From: an uncultured Clostridium sp.
GTDB taxonomy: Bacteria; Bacillota; Clostridia; Clostridiales; Clostridiaceae
NCBI GenBank assembly: GCA_900548455.1
Contig: URKQ01000036.1
Coordinates: 1-35,021 of the forward strand
Reading direction: 5' to 3'
Length of the DNA stretch: 35,021 nucleotides
The position numbers were made by a program, and so were the translations under genes. Positions 24,871 to 32,950 of the stretch are shown in pieces (within the stretch, counting starts at the first letter, position 1; the number at the start of each line of letters is the position of its first letter). The notes below the pieces were generated by a model. It ran no database searches, was not told the origin of the DNA, and saw nothing but the letters and a program-made list of their open reading frames with translations.

Positions 24871-26472
24871 ATGGCTAAAATAATAATAAAAAATTTATCA
24901 AAATCATTTAAGGAACGTACTATTTTTCAAAATGTTAGTTTTGAAATTAGTGACAATAATAAAATAGGCTTAATAGGTGATAATGGCATAGGTAAAAGTA
25001 CTTTGAAGAATATCCTTATAAAGAAGCAGCCTTATGATGAAGGTAGTATAAACTATTTTCCAGATAACTTACTCATAGGTGTTATAGATGAAAATTTATA
25101 TAAAAGTGATGAAGTATTAAGCGGTGGAGAAGCTACAAAGAAAGCTATTTTAAAAATACTCCACGGCAATTACGATATATTCATTTTAGATGAACCTACT
25201 AATCATCTAGACTTAAGTGGTGTACAATGGCTTGAAAAACTAATAAATTCTATTAATAGACCTATGATTATAATAAGTCATGATAGATTTTTCTTAGACC
25301 AAGTTACTAACAAAACCTATGTTTTAACTGAGAATAATCTTAAACAGTATAATGGAAATTACTCTGCCTACAGAGATCAGGTAGAACTTGAAATAACAAC
25401 TACAGATAATTTGTATAATAAACAGCAACGAGAAATTAAGGAATTGGAGCAAAATATAAGGCAACGAAAGGAATGGTTTAATAAAGCTCATAAAGCTGCT
25501 GGACAAAATGACCACTTGAGAGCTCTTAGTAAGAAACATGTATCCATTATGAGGTCCAAAGAAAAGAAATTAGAAAAAATTAAAGAGAATCAAGTTAAAA
25601 GAATTGAAGAATCTCAATCAATAAACCTCAAATTAAAAGAATCTAGTTCTTTTAAAACAGCAGTAAGAGTAACAAACCTTTCTAAAGCCTTTGACAATAA
25701 GGTTTTATTTACCCATGGGAATTTCACTATTAGTGGCGGAGAAAGAGTAGGGATAATAGGTAATAACGGCACTGGAAAGACAACTTTAATAAATATGATT
25801 CTAGAAAAAGATGAAGATTATGAGGGGGATATTTATATAAATCCAAACATGAAGATAAGCAACTTCTCTCAATGTTTAGAAGCTTTACCTAAGGATATTT
25901 CTATAATAGAGTATTTACTTGAAACCAAAGCGCCTGAATATACAATTAGATTATATTTAGGTAGTGTATTTATAAAGGGGGATAGAGTTTACTCTAAGAT
26001 AGGTAATCTTAGTATGGGAGAAAAATGTAGGGTAGTATTTACTAGGATAATACTAGATAATCCAGATTTAATAATATTAGATGAACCTACAAATTTTATG
26101 GATATTAAATCTCGAGAAAGAGTAGAAGATCTATTACAAGGTTTTAACGGAACTGTGATAGTGGTATCCCATGATAGAAAACTCATAACCAAGGTATGTA
26201 GAAGAGTATTAAAGCTAGATAATAAAAAAATTATAGACTTTTCAGGAGATGAAGAAGAAATAACTAATTTCTTTAATGATAATAACAAAAATATTAAAAG
26301 CGATAAAGACTTAAAAGCAAAGAAAGATGAACTTCTTTTAATGCAATGCAGATTGTCTGAATTAAGTGGAATATTAAATACAAGTTTAAGTGAAGAAAAT
26401 AAAACTACCTACGAAAAGGAATTTTTATTGCTTTCACAAGAAATAAGAAATTTAAGCAGGTCAATTCTATAA
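24871..26472 (+). CDS. ABC-F ribosome-protection-type ATPase, probable antibiotic resistance factor
   Basis: Soluble ABC-F protein of 533 aa with two nucleotide-binding domains and no membrane segments. The start is ATG 24871 with AAGGGAG upstream; the TTG at 24847 precedes that site. Domain 1 has GDNGIGKST (36-44), LSGGE and ILDEPTNHLD. Domain 2 has GNNGTGKTT, LSMGE (variant of LSGGE) and ILDEPTNFMD. The Lys/Glu-rich interdomain linker (about 175-260) is the part that reaches toward the peptidyl-transferase centre in resistance factors. The overall form fits the VmlR/Lsa/CplR-like group, which protects against lincosamides, pleuromutilins and streptogramin A. The leader with short ORF and terminator supports a drug-inducible gene. 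The exact spectrum cannot be read from sequence. Confidence 0.88.
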   Translation: MAKIIIKNLSKSFKERTIFQNVSFEISDNNKIGLIGDNGIGKSTLKNILIKKQPYDEGSINYFPDNLLIGVIDENLYKSDEVLSGGEATKKAILKILHGNYDIFILDEPTNHLDLSGVQWLEKLINSINRPMIIISHDRFFLDQVTNKTYVLTENNLKQYNGNYSAYRDQVELEITTTDNLYNKQQREIKELEQNIRQRKEWFNKAHKAAGQNDHLRALSKKHVSIMRSKEKKLEKIKENQVKRIEESQSINLKLKESSSFKTAVRVTNLSKAFDNKVLFTHGNFTISGGERVGIIGNNGTGKTTLINMILEKDEDYEGDIYINPNMKISNFSQCLEALPKDISIIEYLLETKAPEYTIRLYLGSVFIKGDRVYSKIGNLSMGEKCRVVFTRIILDNPDLIILDEPTNFMDIKSRERVEDLLQGFNGTVIVVSHDRKLITKVCRRVLKLDNKKIIDFSGDEEEITNFFNDNNKNIKSDKDLKAKKDELLLMQCRLSELSGILNTSLSEENKTTYEKEFLLLSQEIRNLSRSIL

Positions 26473-26483
26473 TAGGTTATTAA

Positions 26484-26520
26484 AAAATCATGGAGTTGAA
26501 TAAACTCCATGATTTTATTA
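26484..26520 (+). terminator. Terminator after the ABC-F gene
   Basis: AAATCATGGAGTT (26485-26497) pairs perfectly with AACTCCATGATTT (26503-26515), with A and T flanks. Confidence 0.88.
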
Positions 26521-26547
26521 ATTAATATATAAACTATAAGTTAAGTT

Positions 26548-26572
26548 CCACATTTAACATGGTTAAATATGG
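26548..26572 (+). repeat. Imperfect inverted repeat before the ClC gene
   Basis: CCACATTTAAC and GTTAAATATGG pair at 10 of 11 positions around ATG as a three-base loop, about 35 bases before the ClC start. It could be an operator or an RNA hairpin; there is no T run. Confidence 0.35.
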
Positions 26573-26605
26573 GGTCAGAAAAACATAGAAAGGAAGAAAT
26601 GAAAA

Positions 26606-28165
26606 ATGAACAAGTGTTATAAGAGTTTAACAGATTTTAATACAGAGAAAATAAAAATTGTATTAAAAAGTATGATTGTTGGTCTTTTAGCTGGAATTGT
26701 GGCAGTCTGTTATAGATTTACATTACAGTTTGCAGAAGTCCTAGCTGATAAAGGCTATGCATTTGTTAGAGGTAATGTATGGTATATTATTGGGGCCTTT
26801 GCCTTTGCAATTGTCAATGCCTTAATAGTAGGAAGCTTAGTAAAATGGAACCCAATGATTTCAGGAAGTGGTATTCCTCAATTAGAAGGAATTATGAAAG
26901 GACACTTTAAAAAAAGGAAGAAATGGTTTCATACAATATGGAGTAAGTTTTTAGGCGGAACCTTAGGAATTGTATCGGGATTGTCCCTGGGAAGAGAAGG
27001 TCCTTCTATTCAAATTGGAGCTGCAATAGGTGAAGGAGTAGCTGGAAAAATCGGAAACGATTCTATGGAAAAAAAGATTCTTATGGTAAGTGGAGCAAGT
27101 GCAGGCCTTGCAGCTGCATTTAATGCACCAATGGCAGGGGTAATATTTGCACTAGAAGAAATTTATAAATACTTCTCACCATTAATACTGCTATCTAGTA
27201 TGTCAGCAGCCGTTGTAGCAGATTTTGTATCAAAACAAGTTTTCGGCTTAAAACCTGTTTTTGATTTTCAAATAATAAGAGGCGTTCCACTAAATAACTA
27301 TTGGATTATTATTATTCTTGGGGTATTTATCGGAGCTATGGGAGCATTTTATAATTATTTCCTTCTGTTTACAAAGAAATTATATAAAAAATTTGGGCCA
27401 AAAAATATTCAAGTCAGAATGTTAATACCGTTTTTATGTGCTACTGTCATTGGACTTACTTTTCCTATAGCAATGGGAGGCGGCCATGCCATTATAAAGG
27501 AATTAAATATTCATACAGCAATGAGTGTATTAATGATTATTTTCGCTGTTAAAATTATATTTTCTATGATTTCATTTTGCGCTGGAACACCTGGAGGTAT
27601 TTTCTTTCCATTACTAGTATTAGGAGCTACTTTAGGAGCAATTTTTGGTGGATTATCAATTAAATTAGGAATTATTAATAATGACTTATTTTACAATATC
27701 ATTGTTCTAGCTATGGCGGGATACTTTGCTGCCATTGTAAGGGCCCCAATTACAGGTATTGTATTAATTATGGAAATGACCGGATCCTTTACTCATATGT
27801 TATCATTAACTGTTGTTTCCATTATTGCATATATTACCGCAGATCTATTAAAATGTCCTCCAATTTATGATGCACTTTTAGATGAAATGGTAGAGGACGA
27901 AGAAGATGAAAAATCTACTAATAATAAAAAAATAATGATTGAAATTTTAGTTCAACATGAATCAGCATATGAAAATCAATTAGTAAAAGATATTTCATGG
28001 CCTGAAAATTCATTACTAGTTGAGGTACGCAGAGGAGAATTACAACTAGTTCCTAATGGAAACACTCGATTACGTTCAGGTGACTATTTATATATACTAA
28101 TAGAAGAATGTGAAGAATGTGATGCAAAAGTAAAATTAAATGAGCTAAATGAATTTGCAGTCTAG
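26606..28165 (+). CDS. ClC-type chloride/proton antiporter with RCK_C (TrkA-C) domain
   Basis: A 519-residue ClC-family membrane protein. The signature motifs are GSGIP (87-91), GREGP (129-133, with gating Glu131) and GGIFFP near residue 330. The retained gating Glu fits an H+/Cl- exchanger rather than a channel, and the motifs are not those of the fluoride-specific branch. After the last membrane helix and an acidic linker, residues about 440-515 form a TrkA-C/RCK_C domain (VPNGNTRLRSGDYLYIL) that probably binds a regulatory ligand. The start is ATG 26606 with AGGAAG nine bases upstream. It is followed 48 bases later by a small membrane protein gene. Confidence 0.93.
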   Translation: MNKCYKSLTDFNTEKIKIVLKSMIVGLLAGIVAVCYRFTLQFAEVLADKGYAFVRGNVWYIIGAFAFAIVNALIVGSLVKWNPMISGSGIPQLEGIMKGHFKKRKKWFHTIWSKFLGGTLGIVSGLSLGREGPSIQIGAAIGEGVAGKIGNDSMEKKILMVSGASAGLAAAFNAPMAGVIFALEEIYKYFSPLILLSSMSAAVVADFVSKQVFGLKPVFDFQIIRGVPLNNYWIIIILGVFIGAMGAFYNYFLLFTKKLYKKFGPKNIQVRMLIPFLCATVIGLTFPIAMGGGHAIIKELNIHTAMSVLMIIFAVKIIFSMISFCAGTPGGIFFPLLVLGATLGAIFGGLSIKLGIINNDLFYNIIVLAMAGYFAAIVRAPITGIVLIMEMTGSFTHMLSLTVVSIIAYITADLLKCPPIYDALLDEMVEDEEDEKSTNNKKIMIEILVQHESAYENQLVKDISWPENSLLVEVRRGELQLVPNGNTRLRSGDYLYILIEECEECDAKVKLNELNEFAV

Positions 28166-28213
28166 CTCCATGAATATAGAAATAAATTTATATTACTTTT
28201 GAGGTGAATGAAT

Positions 28214-28639
28214 TTGAAATGTGAAAAAATCTCTATTAAAAAAAATACTAGAAATTTTATCATTACGTGCTTTGCCTTGGCTGCTATATTATTTACTTTT
28301 CCAATATTTATTTTAAGAAGCTTAATATCAACAATGCTGTTTATTGTGCCAATACTTTTACTTTGCTTTGCAGGGTATGACTACTTTAAAATATGTGAGA
28401 CTTATTTAATATTAAACGAGAGCTCTATCTCAATTAATAAAGGTATAATAAACGGGTACAATATAATTGATTTAAAGGAGCTTAATATTGCTAAATATAA
28501 AAAGAAAAGCATTGTTTTATACGGTTATAAAAATAGGAAATTAGGAATTATATATACTAATCCTACTATTATTGATAAAAAGCAATTGAAGCTCATATTA
28601 AGTTATTTAAAAGACCATAAGATTAATGTTGTAAGTTAA
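28214..28639 (+). CDS. Small membrane protein with PH-like C-terminal domain
   Basis: About 141 residues. GAGGTG at 28201-28206 lies seven bases before TTG 28214 but only one base before ATG 28208, so TTG is the likelier start; the difference is two residues. Two hydrophobic segments (about 17-35 and 38-55) are followed by a beta-rich cytoplasmic domain (LILNESSISINKGII, IVLYGYKNRKLG) like bacterial PH domains. The function is unknown. It lies 48 bases behind the ClC gene with no terminator between, so it is probably co-transcribed. Confidence 0.7.
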   Translation: MKCEKISIKKNTRNFIITCFALAAILFTFPIFILRSLISTMLFIVPILLLCFAGYDYFKICETYLILNESSISINKGIINGYNIIDLKELNIAKYKKKSIVLYGYKNRKLGIIYTNPTIIDKKQLKLILSYLKDHKINVVS

Positions 28640-28646
28640 TTACACC

Positions 28647-28687
28647 AAAATACCCCTTAGTTTTATTTTAAACTAAGGGGTATTTTT
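28647..28687 (+). terminator. Terminator after the ClC/PH-like unit
   Basis: A perfect 16-bp stem, 28648-28663 with 28670-28685, has core TACCCCTTAG/CTAAGGGGTA and a T run. Confidence 0.9.
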
Positions 28688-28733
28688 AATGTACATTTTT
28701 AAAATCTACTTATGTGATTAGTATATTACTTTA

Positions 28734-28742
28734 TGATATAAT
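28734..28742 (+). promoter_or_regulatory. Extended -10 promoter of the CotS/APH-type gene
   Basis: TGATATAAT (28734-28742) is an extended -10 element about 50 bases before the start codon. No good -35 is visible. Confidence 0.5.
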
Positions 28743-28793
28743 ACTTTTGTTGAATGAAAATATTTACAAAATATACAATAAGAAGGTGGAAGT

Positions 28794-29798
28794 ATGTGCT
28801 ATTCACAAAAATATATACAAATAGAGAAGTTATTTAATAAATATGATTTAGAAAAATTAATTAAAGAACCAAAGCAAGTAACAGGCGGATTAATGCATAC
28901 TATGTATGAAGTAATTACAGAACATAAAAAATATGCTGTTAAGGAATTAAATCCTTCTGTAATGCAAAGAAAAGGAGTTAAAGAACATATAATTAATTCT
29001 GAACGAATAGCAGAAACTCTTAATGAAAGTATACCTGCAATAACTGCTATGAAGTTTAATAATAATACTTTATTAATGTTAGATGGACAGTATTATATGA
29101 TATTTGAATGGATAGATGGTATGTCTATATTTCCACCTCATATATCTTCAGATCACTGTAGGAAAATCGGTATACTTTTAGGAAAGATTCATAAAGCAAA
29201 CGTTATTTTCCCTGATATACATAAAGAAAAAAGTGAAGCAGAAATATATGAATGGGATAAATATCTATTATTAGGACAGGATGCAAATGCAGAATGGGTT
29301 AATGAGTTATCAGAAGTAATAGACGAATTAAAAAAGTGGAATAATGAGGTCTTCCATGCTAATAGTTTGTTAAATGAGCATTTAGTACTTAGTCATAGGG
29401 ATTTAGATCCCAAAAATGTTATGTGGAAAGATGATAATCCCTATATTATTGATTGGGAAGCTGCTGGTTATGTGAATCCATATCAGGAATTATTAGAAAT
29501 TTTAAATTACTGGGCTGATAATGGTAACGGTGAATTAAATAAAAATAAATTTGATGCATTATATAATGCATATCTATCAGTTGTAGGCAGTTGTCACGTA
29601 AATTGGGATATAGTACTTGCAAGTGGATTTGGTGGTATGCTTGGTTGGCTTAATTATAGTTTTAAACGATCATTGGGAATGGAAGGTACATCCTTAGAAG
29701 AAAAAGCATTAGGAACAAAACAAGTATTTACTACAATAAATTCACTAAGACAGTATGCACAAAATATACTTATAATAAAAGATTGGTTAGCTATTTAA
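28794..29798 (+). CDS. CotS/aminoglycoside-phosphotransferase-fold kinase
   Basis: A 334-residue protein of the APH/choline-kinase fold. GGLMHTMYEVIT is the nucleotide-binding loop, and YAVKEL carries the ATP-anchoring Lys. The MIFEWIDG hinge, catalytic loop LSHRDLDPKNVMW and metal-binding IIDWEAAG are all intact. Spore-coat CotS proteins of clostridia and bacilli share this layout, but small-molecule kinases do too, so the substrate is open. The start is ATG 28794 behind AAGGTGG. It is a single gene with its own promoter and a terminator shared with the convergent recombinase gene. Confidence 0.85.
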   Translation: MCYSQKYIQIEKLFNKYDLEKLIKEPKQVTGGLMHTMYEVITEHKKYAVKELNPSVMQRKGVKEHIINSERIAETLNESIPAITAMKFNNNTLLMLDGQYYMIFEWIDGMSIFPPHISSDHCRKIGILLGKIHKANVIFPDIHKEKSEAEIYEWDKYLLLGQDANAEWVNELSEVIDELKKWNNEVFHANSLLNEHLVLSHRDLDPKNVMWKDDNPYIIDWEAAGYVNPYQELLEILNYWADNGNGELNKNKFDALYNAYLSVVGSCHVNWDIVLASGFGGMLGWLNYSFKRSLGMEGTSLEEKALGTKQVFTTINSLRQYAQNILIIKDWLAI

Positions 29799-29837
29799 TT
29801 TATGATTTATAAAGCATTGAAGATAAAGGAATAAATG

Positions 29838-29864
29838 AAAACTGTCCCAAACGGGGCAGTTTTT
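29838..29864. terminator. Bidirectional terminator between the kinase and recombinase genes
   Basis: AAAACTGTCCC (29838-29848) and GGGGCAGTTTT (29853-29863) form an 11-bp stem with one G-U. T-rich sequence follows on both strands. Confidence 0.87.
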
Positions 29865-29865
29865 G

Positions 29866-30867
29866 TTACTCGTCTCCAAGAGGATTAGAATTTACTGCTT
29901 TTCTTATGGATTCATCATCTACATGTACATATATTTGTGTAGTACTAACGTTTTCGTGACCTAAGATCTCTTGTAATGTTTTAACATCTACACCGCCATG
30001 TTTATGTAGTAGTGTAGCTGAAGTATGCCTTAACTTATGTGGTGTATATTTATCATCATCAAGACCTGCTAAGTTAACATACTTTTTAACTATTCGCTCT
30101 ACGGTACGCTTATTTATTCTACGATATTTTCCACTAATAAAAAGTGCTTCCTTATCTTCAGGATAAACTTTATCAGCTATTTCATTTCTAACTACTAAAT
30201 ACTTATTAATAGCTTTTAAAGAAGCTTTATTTAAGTAAATGGTTCTTTCTTTATCACCTTTACCGATAACAGTAAGGGTATCTCCTTTAATATTAGATAA
30301 ATTAATACTACATAGTTCAGAAAGACGCATTCCACAGTTGAGAAATAGGGTAATTATACATAAATCTCTAGGAGAATTTTTATCTCTATTATTAGCAGCT
30401 GATAAAAGATCTCTGCTTTCATCAAGAGTTAAATAAACAGGGGAGCGCTTTCCAAGTTTTGGACTCTCCAAGTCTAGGGTAGGGTCTTTTTCTATTATTT
30501 TTGCTTTAGAACAAAGATAATGAAAAAAAGATTTTAAAGAGGCTACTTTTCTTGCCTTAGCATAAGTGCCATTATCTCTCATTTTTTCAAGGTAGGAGAG
30601 ATATGCGTAAAAATCCACTAACTGTAAATCTTTTAAATGATCTGAAGAGAAATCGTTAATAGGAATTTGTTCAAAAGTCATTTCATCTGAAAGAGTAACT
30701 TCTTTAAAATATAGCTTTAAATATTTAAAAAACAAAGATAAATCGTATCCGTAAGCATCGATAGTATTGGTAGAAGCGCCACGAACGGTAGACATATAAT
30801 TTAAATAATCAATTAAAACTCGTGGAAGAGATTCATCGTGTAAATAATTTAACTTGTTTGAATTCAT
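29866..30867 (-). CDS. Tyrosine recombinase, XerC/XerD-like
   Basis: A 333-residue site-specific recombinase with an N-terminal SAM-like core-binding domain (about 15-125) and a C-terminal catalytic domain. The full catalytic set is present: R181, K206, H277, R280, H304 and nucleophile Y313. Length and architecture fit chromosomal Xer enzymes more than large integrative-element integrases, though no dif site is seen. The start is ATG 30867 with AGGGG nine bases upstream. Two inverted repeats occupy the 123-base gap in front of it. No excisionase, relaxase or phage genes are adjacent, so a mobile element is not supported. Confidence 0.9.
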   Translation of the reverse strand: MNSNKLNYLHDESLPRVLIDYLNYMSTVRGASTNTIDAYGYDLSLFFKYLKLYFKEVTLSDEMTFEQIPINDFSSDHLKDLQLVDFYAYLSYLEKMRDNGTYAKARKVASLKSFFHYLCSKAKIIEKDPTLDLESPKLGKRSPVYLTLDESRDLLSAANNRDKNSPRDLCIITLFLNCGMRLSELCSINLSNIKGDTLTVIGKGDKERTIYLNKASLKAINKYLVVRNEIADKVYPEDKEALFISGKYRRINKRTVERIVKKYVNLAGLDDDKYTPHKLRHTSATLLHKHGGVDVKTLQEILGHENVSTTQIYVHVDDESIRKAVNSNPLGDE

Positions 30868-30897
30868 AAAATCTGGTCCCCTTTATAAAAATTCTTC

Positions 30898-30931
30898 ATA
30901 ATGTCGCGAAACTTACATTTCACGACATTAT
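30898..30931. repeat. Inverted repeat 1 upstream of the recombinase gene
   Basis: ATAATGTCG (30898-30906) and CGACATTAT (30923-30931) are perfect arms. After one mismatch GAAA/TTTC extends them, leaving a six-base loop. It has no T run of its own. Confidence 0.7.
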
Positions 30932-30933
30932 AT

Positions 30934-30971
30934 ATTCAACAAAGAAGTGGTAAAATCCTTCTTTGTTGAAT
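30934..30971. repeat. Inverted repeat 2 upstream of the recombinase gene
   Basis: A perfect 14-bp repeat, ATTCAACAAAGAAG (30934-30947) and CTTCTTTGTTGAAT (30958-30971), with a ten-base centre. It may end the metallopeptidase transcript, but no T run follows on the minus strand. Confidence 0.75.
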
Positions 30972-30990
30972 AATCTTTTCGCTTCCGTTA

Positions 30991-31818
30991 TTACCTGTAA
31001 AAATTTAATATTTTTTTAATAATATCTTTGTGTCCAGCAGTATATTCATCTAAAAGTCCCTGACTTTTAGACTTTTGATAAATATCAGAAAAATATAGCA
31101 TTCCAATTATACATCCAAACTTATCATAGTAATTTCCAAACATAGCATCGTATAAATATGAATTTTGCTTTTCTGTTTCTGATTCTACTATTGCTTCTTT
31201 AAATCTCAATAAGCTTTTTGATTTTACCTCACTAATTTTGGGATTATTCCAATCATAATTATTGATATTTTCACAAAAAGATAATAAATGTGCTAATCCC
31301 TCGTTGAATACCAATGAATTAAACTTCGTTAAGTAATCCCCATTTTCATAATCCCTGTCAATTGCCGGATTCTCCCCTTGTATGCATATATGACAGAATT
31401 CGTGTGTTATTATGTTTCGAACAAGTTGTGTTATATTTGTATTTCTTAAATATTTTGCCCAACAGCCTAAGTCTAAAACTATAACATTAGTTCCTGATGG
31501 GTTTTTAATCACTGTTGCGTCATTAGGCTCTGGTAAACCAACAATTAAATATATTTCTACATTTTGCAATAACGATATCCAATTGGGGAAGAGTATATCC
31601 CAAAGTTCTCTGTTAAAGGGTTCAAAATCTAACAAACACTGTTTAATTTCATTATAAATCATTTGAATATCTTCCATAGCTGTGGATGATGGCTTACTAA
31701 AAACATTTTTATATTTAAACTCCCCTTGACCAATAGTCTCATAAATCCAATAGTTTTTAAACTTATCGATATTTTCCATTGCTAAAAATGAATCAACTAT
31801 ATGCGTATCAACCTTCAT
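30991..31818 (-). CDS. Putative zinc metallopeptidase-like protein (HExxH)
   Basis: A 275-residue protein with HEFCH at 139-143 and a downstream E173 in FNEGLAH (HExxH then 29 residues to Glu). This is a gluzincin-like arrangement that should bind zinc. There is no signal peptide or membrane segment, so it is cytoplasmic or exported by another route. I do not recognise a named family with certainty. The start is ATG 31818 behind CGGAGG. It lies 52 bases after the aldolase gene in the same direction without a terminator, so it is probably co-transcribed with it. A functional link is not obvious. Confidence 0.7.
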   Translation of the reverse strand: MKVDTHIVDSFLAMENIDKFKNYWIYETIGQGEFKYKNVFSKPSSTAMEDIQMIYNEIKQCLLDFEPFNRELWDILFPNWISLLQNVEIYLIVGLPEPNDATVIKNPSGTNVIVLDLGCWAKYLRNTNITQLVRNIITHEFCHICIQGENPAIDRDYENGDYLTKFNSLVFNEGLAHLLSFCENINNYDWNNPKISEVKSKSLLRFKEAIVESETEKQNSYLYDAMFGNYYDKFGCIIGMLYFSDIYQKSKSQGLLDEYTAGHKDIIKKILNFYR

Positions 31819-31870
31819 TTTATTCCTCCGATAATTTCACTTTAATGGAATTTATATAATATTTTTCTAT

Positions 31871-32758
31871 TTAACTAATAGATGCTTCATATATTTTATC
31901 TATAGAATCTTCTAACATACTATGAAATTCTTTATCCTCTTGATTTACTTTTAATCCTTCTACTAAAGCTCTAGAAAAACTTGCTATAACCCCATGATTC
32001 TTTACAAGTTTTTCAGTTGCTTCAGTTCTAGTATACCCTCCAGATAGTGCAAGAATCCTAACAATATGTTCGTTTTTCATAATATCAGAATAAAATCCAT
32101 CTACAGAAGGAATTGTTAGTTTTAAAATTATTTTTGCTCCTTTATCCAATTTCTCCAGATTTTCTTTCAGATATTTTTTCAATATTTTCTCACATTTTTC
32201 TTTATCACAACTATAAATATCAACTTCAGGTTCAATAATTGGCACTAATCCATATGAAATAATTACCTTAGCAATTTTAAATTGTTGTTCTAGAACCTCT
32301 TTAATTCCTTCTTCATTTGCTTCTTTAATAACGGATCGCATTTTTGTTCCGAAGATATTTTTAGATATGGCTTTTTTAAGTAATCCATCTAAATCCACTA
32401 TATCCTTCATAACTTGTACTCCATTATTTTGTAAAGCCAATCCCCTATCAATTTTAAGAAAAGGAACAATCCCTTTTTTATGCCATAAATACTCTGCTGT
32501 ATAAAGGTCATCAATTTTACGATCCATTGTGTTTTCAAACAAAATTGCACCAATTACCCTGTCATTACAAAATGCTGGGCTTTTTATAATTCTAGTTCTC
32601 ATTTCATGAACTATTGAAAACATTTCTTCATCACTTTTATAATTTTCATCTGTAATTCCATATGCTCTTAATGCTTTTGGTGTACTGCCACCACTTTGAT
32701 CTAATGCAGCAACAAATCCACTTCTTGAGGTCATCTGTTTCAATTGATTTTCATTCAT
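31871..32758 (-). CDS. fda: Class I fructose-1,6-bisphosphate aldolase
   Basis: Cleaves fructose-1,6-bisphosphate to glyceraldehyde-3-phosphate and dihydroxyacetone phosphate by a Schiff-base mechanism in glycolysis and gluconeogenesis. The 295-residue sequence has FVAALDQSGGSTPKAL near the N-terminus, PIIEPEVD (174-181) and the probable Schiff-base lysine K213 in ILKLTIPSVDG. LALSGGYTRTEA supplies phosphate binding. It belongs to the bacterial Fda group typified by staphylococci. The start is ATG 32758 behind TGGAGG. It has a near-consensus promoter of its own. Confidence 0.93.
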   Translation of the reverse strand: MNENQLKQMTSRSGFVAALDQSGGSTPKALRAYGITDENYKSDEEMFSIVHEMRTRIIKSPAFCNDRVIGAILFENTMDRKIDDLYTAEYLWHKKGIVPFLKIDRGLALQNNGVQVMKDIVDLDGLLKKAISKNIFGTKMRSVIKEANEEGIKEVLEQQFKIAKVIISYGLVPIIEPEVDIYSCDKEKCEKILKKYLKENLEKLDKGAKIILKLTIPSVDGFYSDIMKNEHIVRILALSGGYTRTEATEKLVKNHGVIASFSRALVEGLKVNQEDKEFHSMLEDSIDKIYEASIS

Positions 32759-32794
32759 AGTTTTTCCTCCAGTTACTTATATTTTTATATAACA

Positions 32795-32824
32795 ATTATA
32801 TACTTATTTGTAAAATAGAGTCAA
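32795..32824 (-). promoter_or_regulatory. fda promoter
   Basis: On the minus strand, TTGACT (32819-32824), an 18-base spacer and TATAAT (32795-32800), about 37 bases before the fda ATG. Confidence 0.7.
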
Positions 32825-32950
32825 ATTTACTTTCATAATTTTCTACAATCCACTTTGATGCTTCAAGAAGGTTATCTGCAATATAATCAGGTTCAACATT
32901 TCCCCATATACTTCTATATTTATTTAAGGAGCTTTCTCTCCATCCTCTTT
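32796..32950 (-). pseudogene. Possible C-terminal gene remnant upstream of fda
   Basis: The minus strand is open for about 50 codons without a usable start. It ends in TAA at 32798-32796 and overlaps the 3' end of the zinc-ribbon/TPR gene in another frame. It reads like a genuine C-terminus (YRSIWGNVEPDYIADNLLEA, then SKWIVENY), perhaps from a HAD-type hydrolase, but I cannot confirm the family. The fda promoter sits in its last codons. It may be left from a deletion. Confidence 0.35.

Noticed and set aside
26521..26605. Fluoride riboswitch in front of the ClC gene
   Set aside because: The conserved fluoride-aptamer segments are not visible, and the ClC has GSGIP/GREGP motifs of chloride transporters rather than the fluoride branch.
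30898..30931. dif chromosome-dimer resolution site next to the Xer-like gene
   Set aside because: The repeat has a short centre and arms that do not match the Firmicutes dif arms as I know them.
29866..30971. Integrative element or prophage marked by the tyrosine recombinase
   Set aside because: There are no excisionase, relaxase, capsid or replication genes, no flanking tRNA and no direct repeats; neighbours are housekeeping genes.
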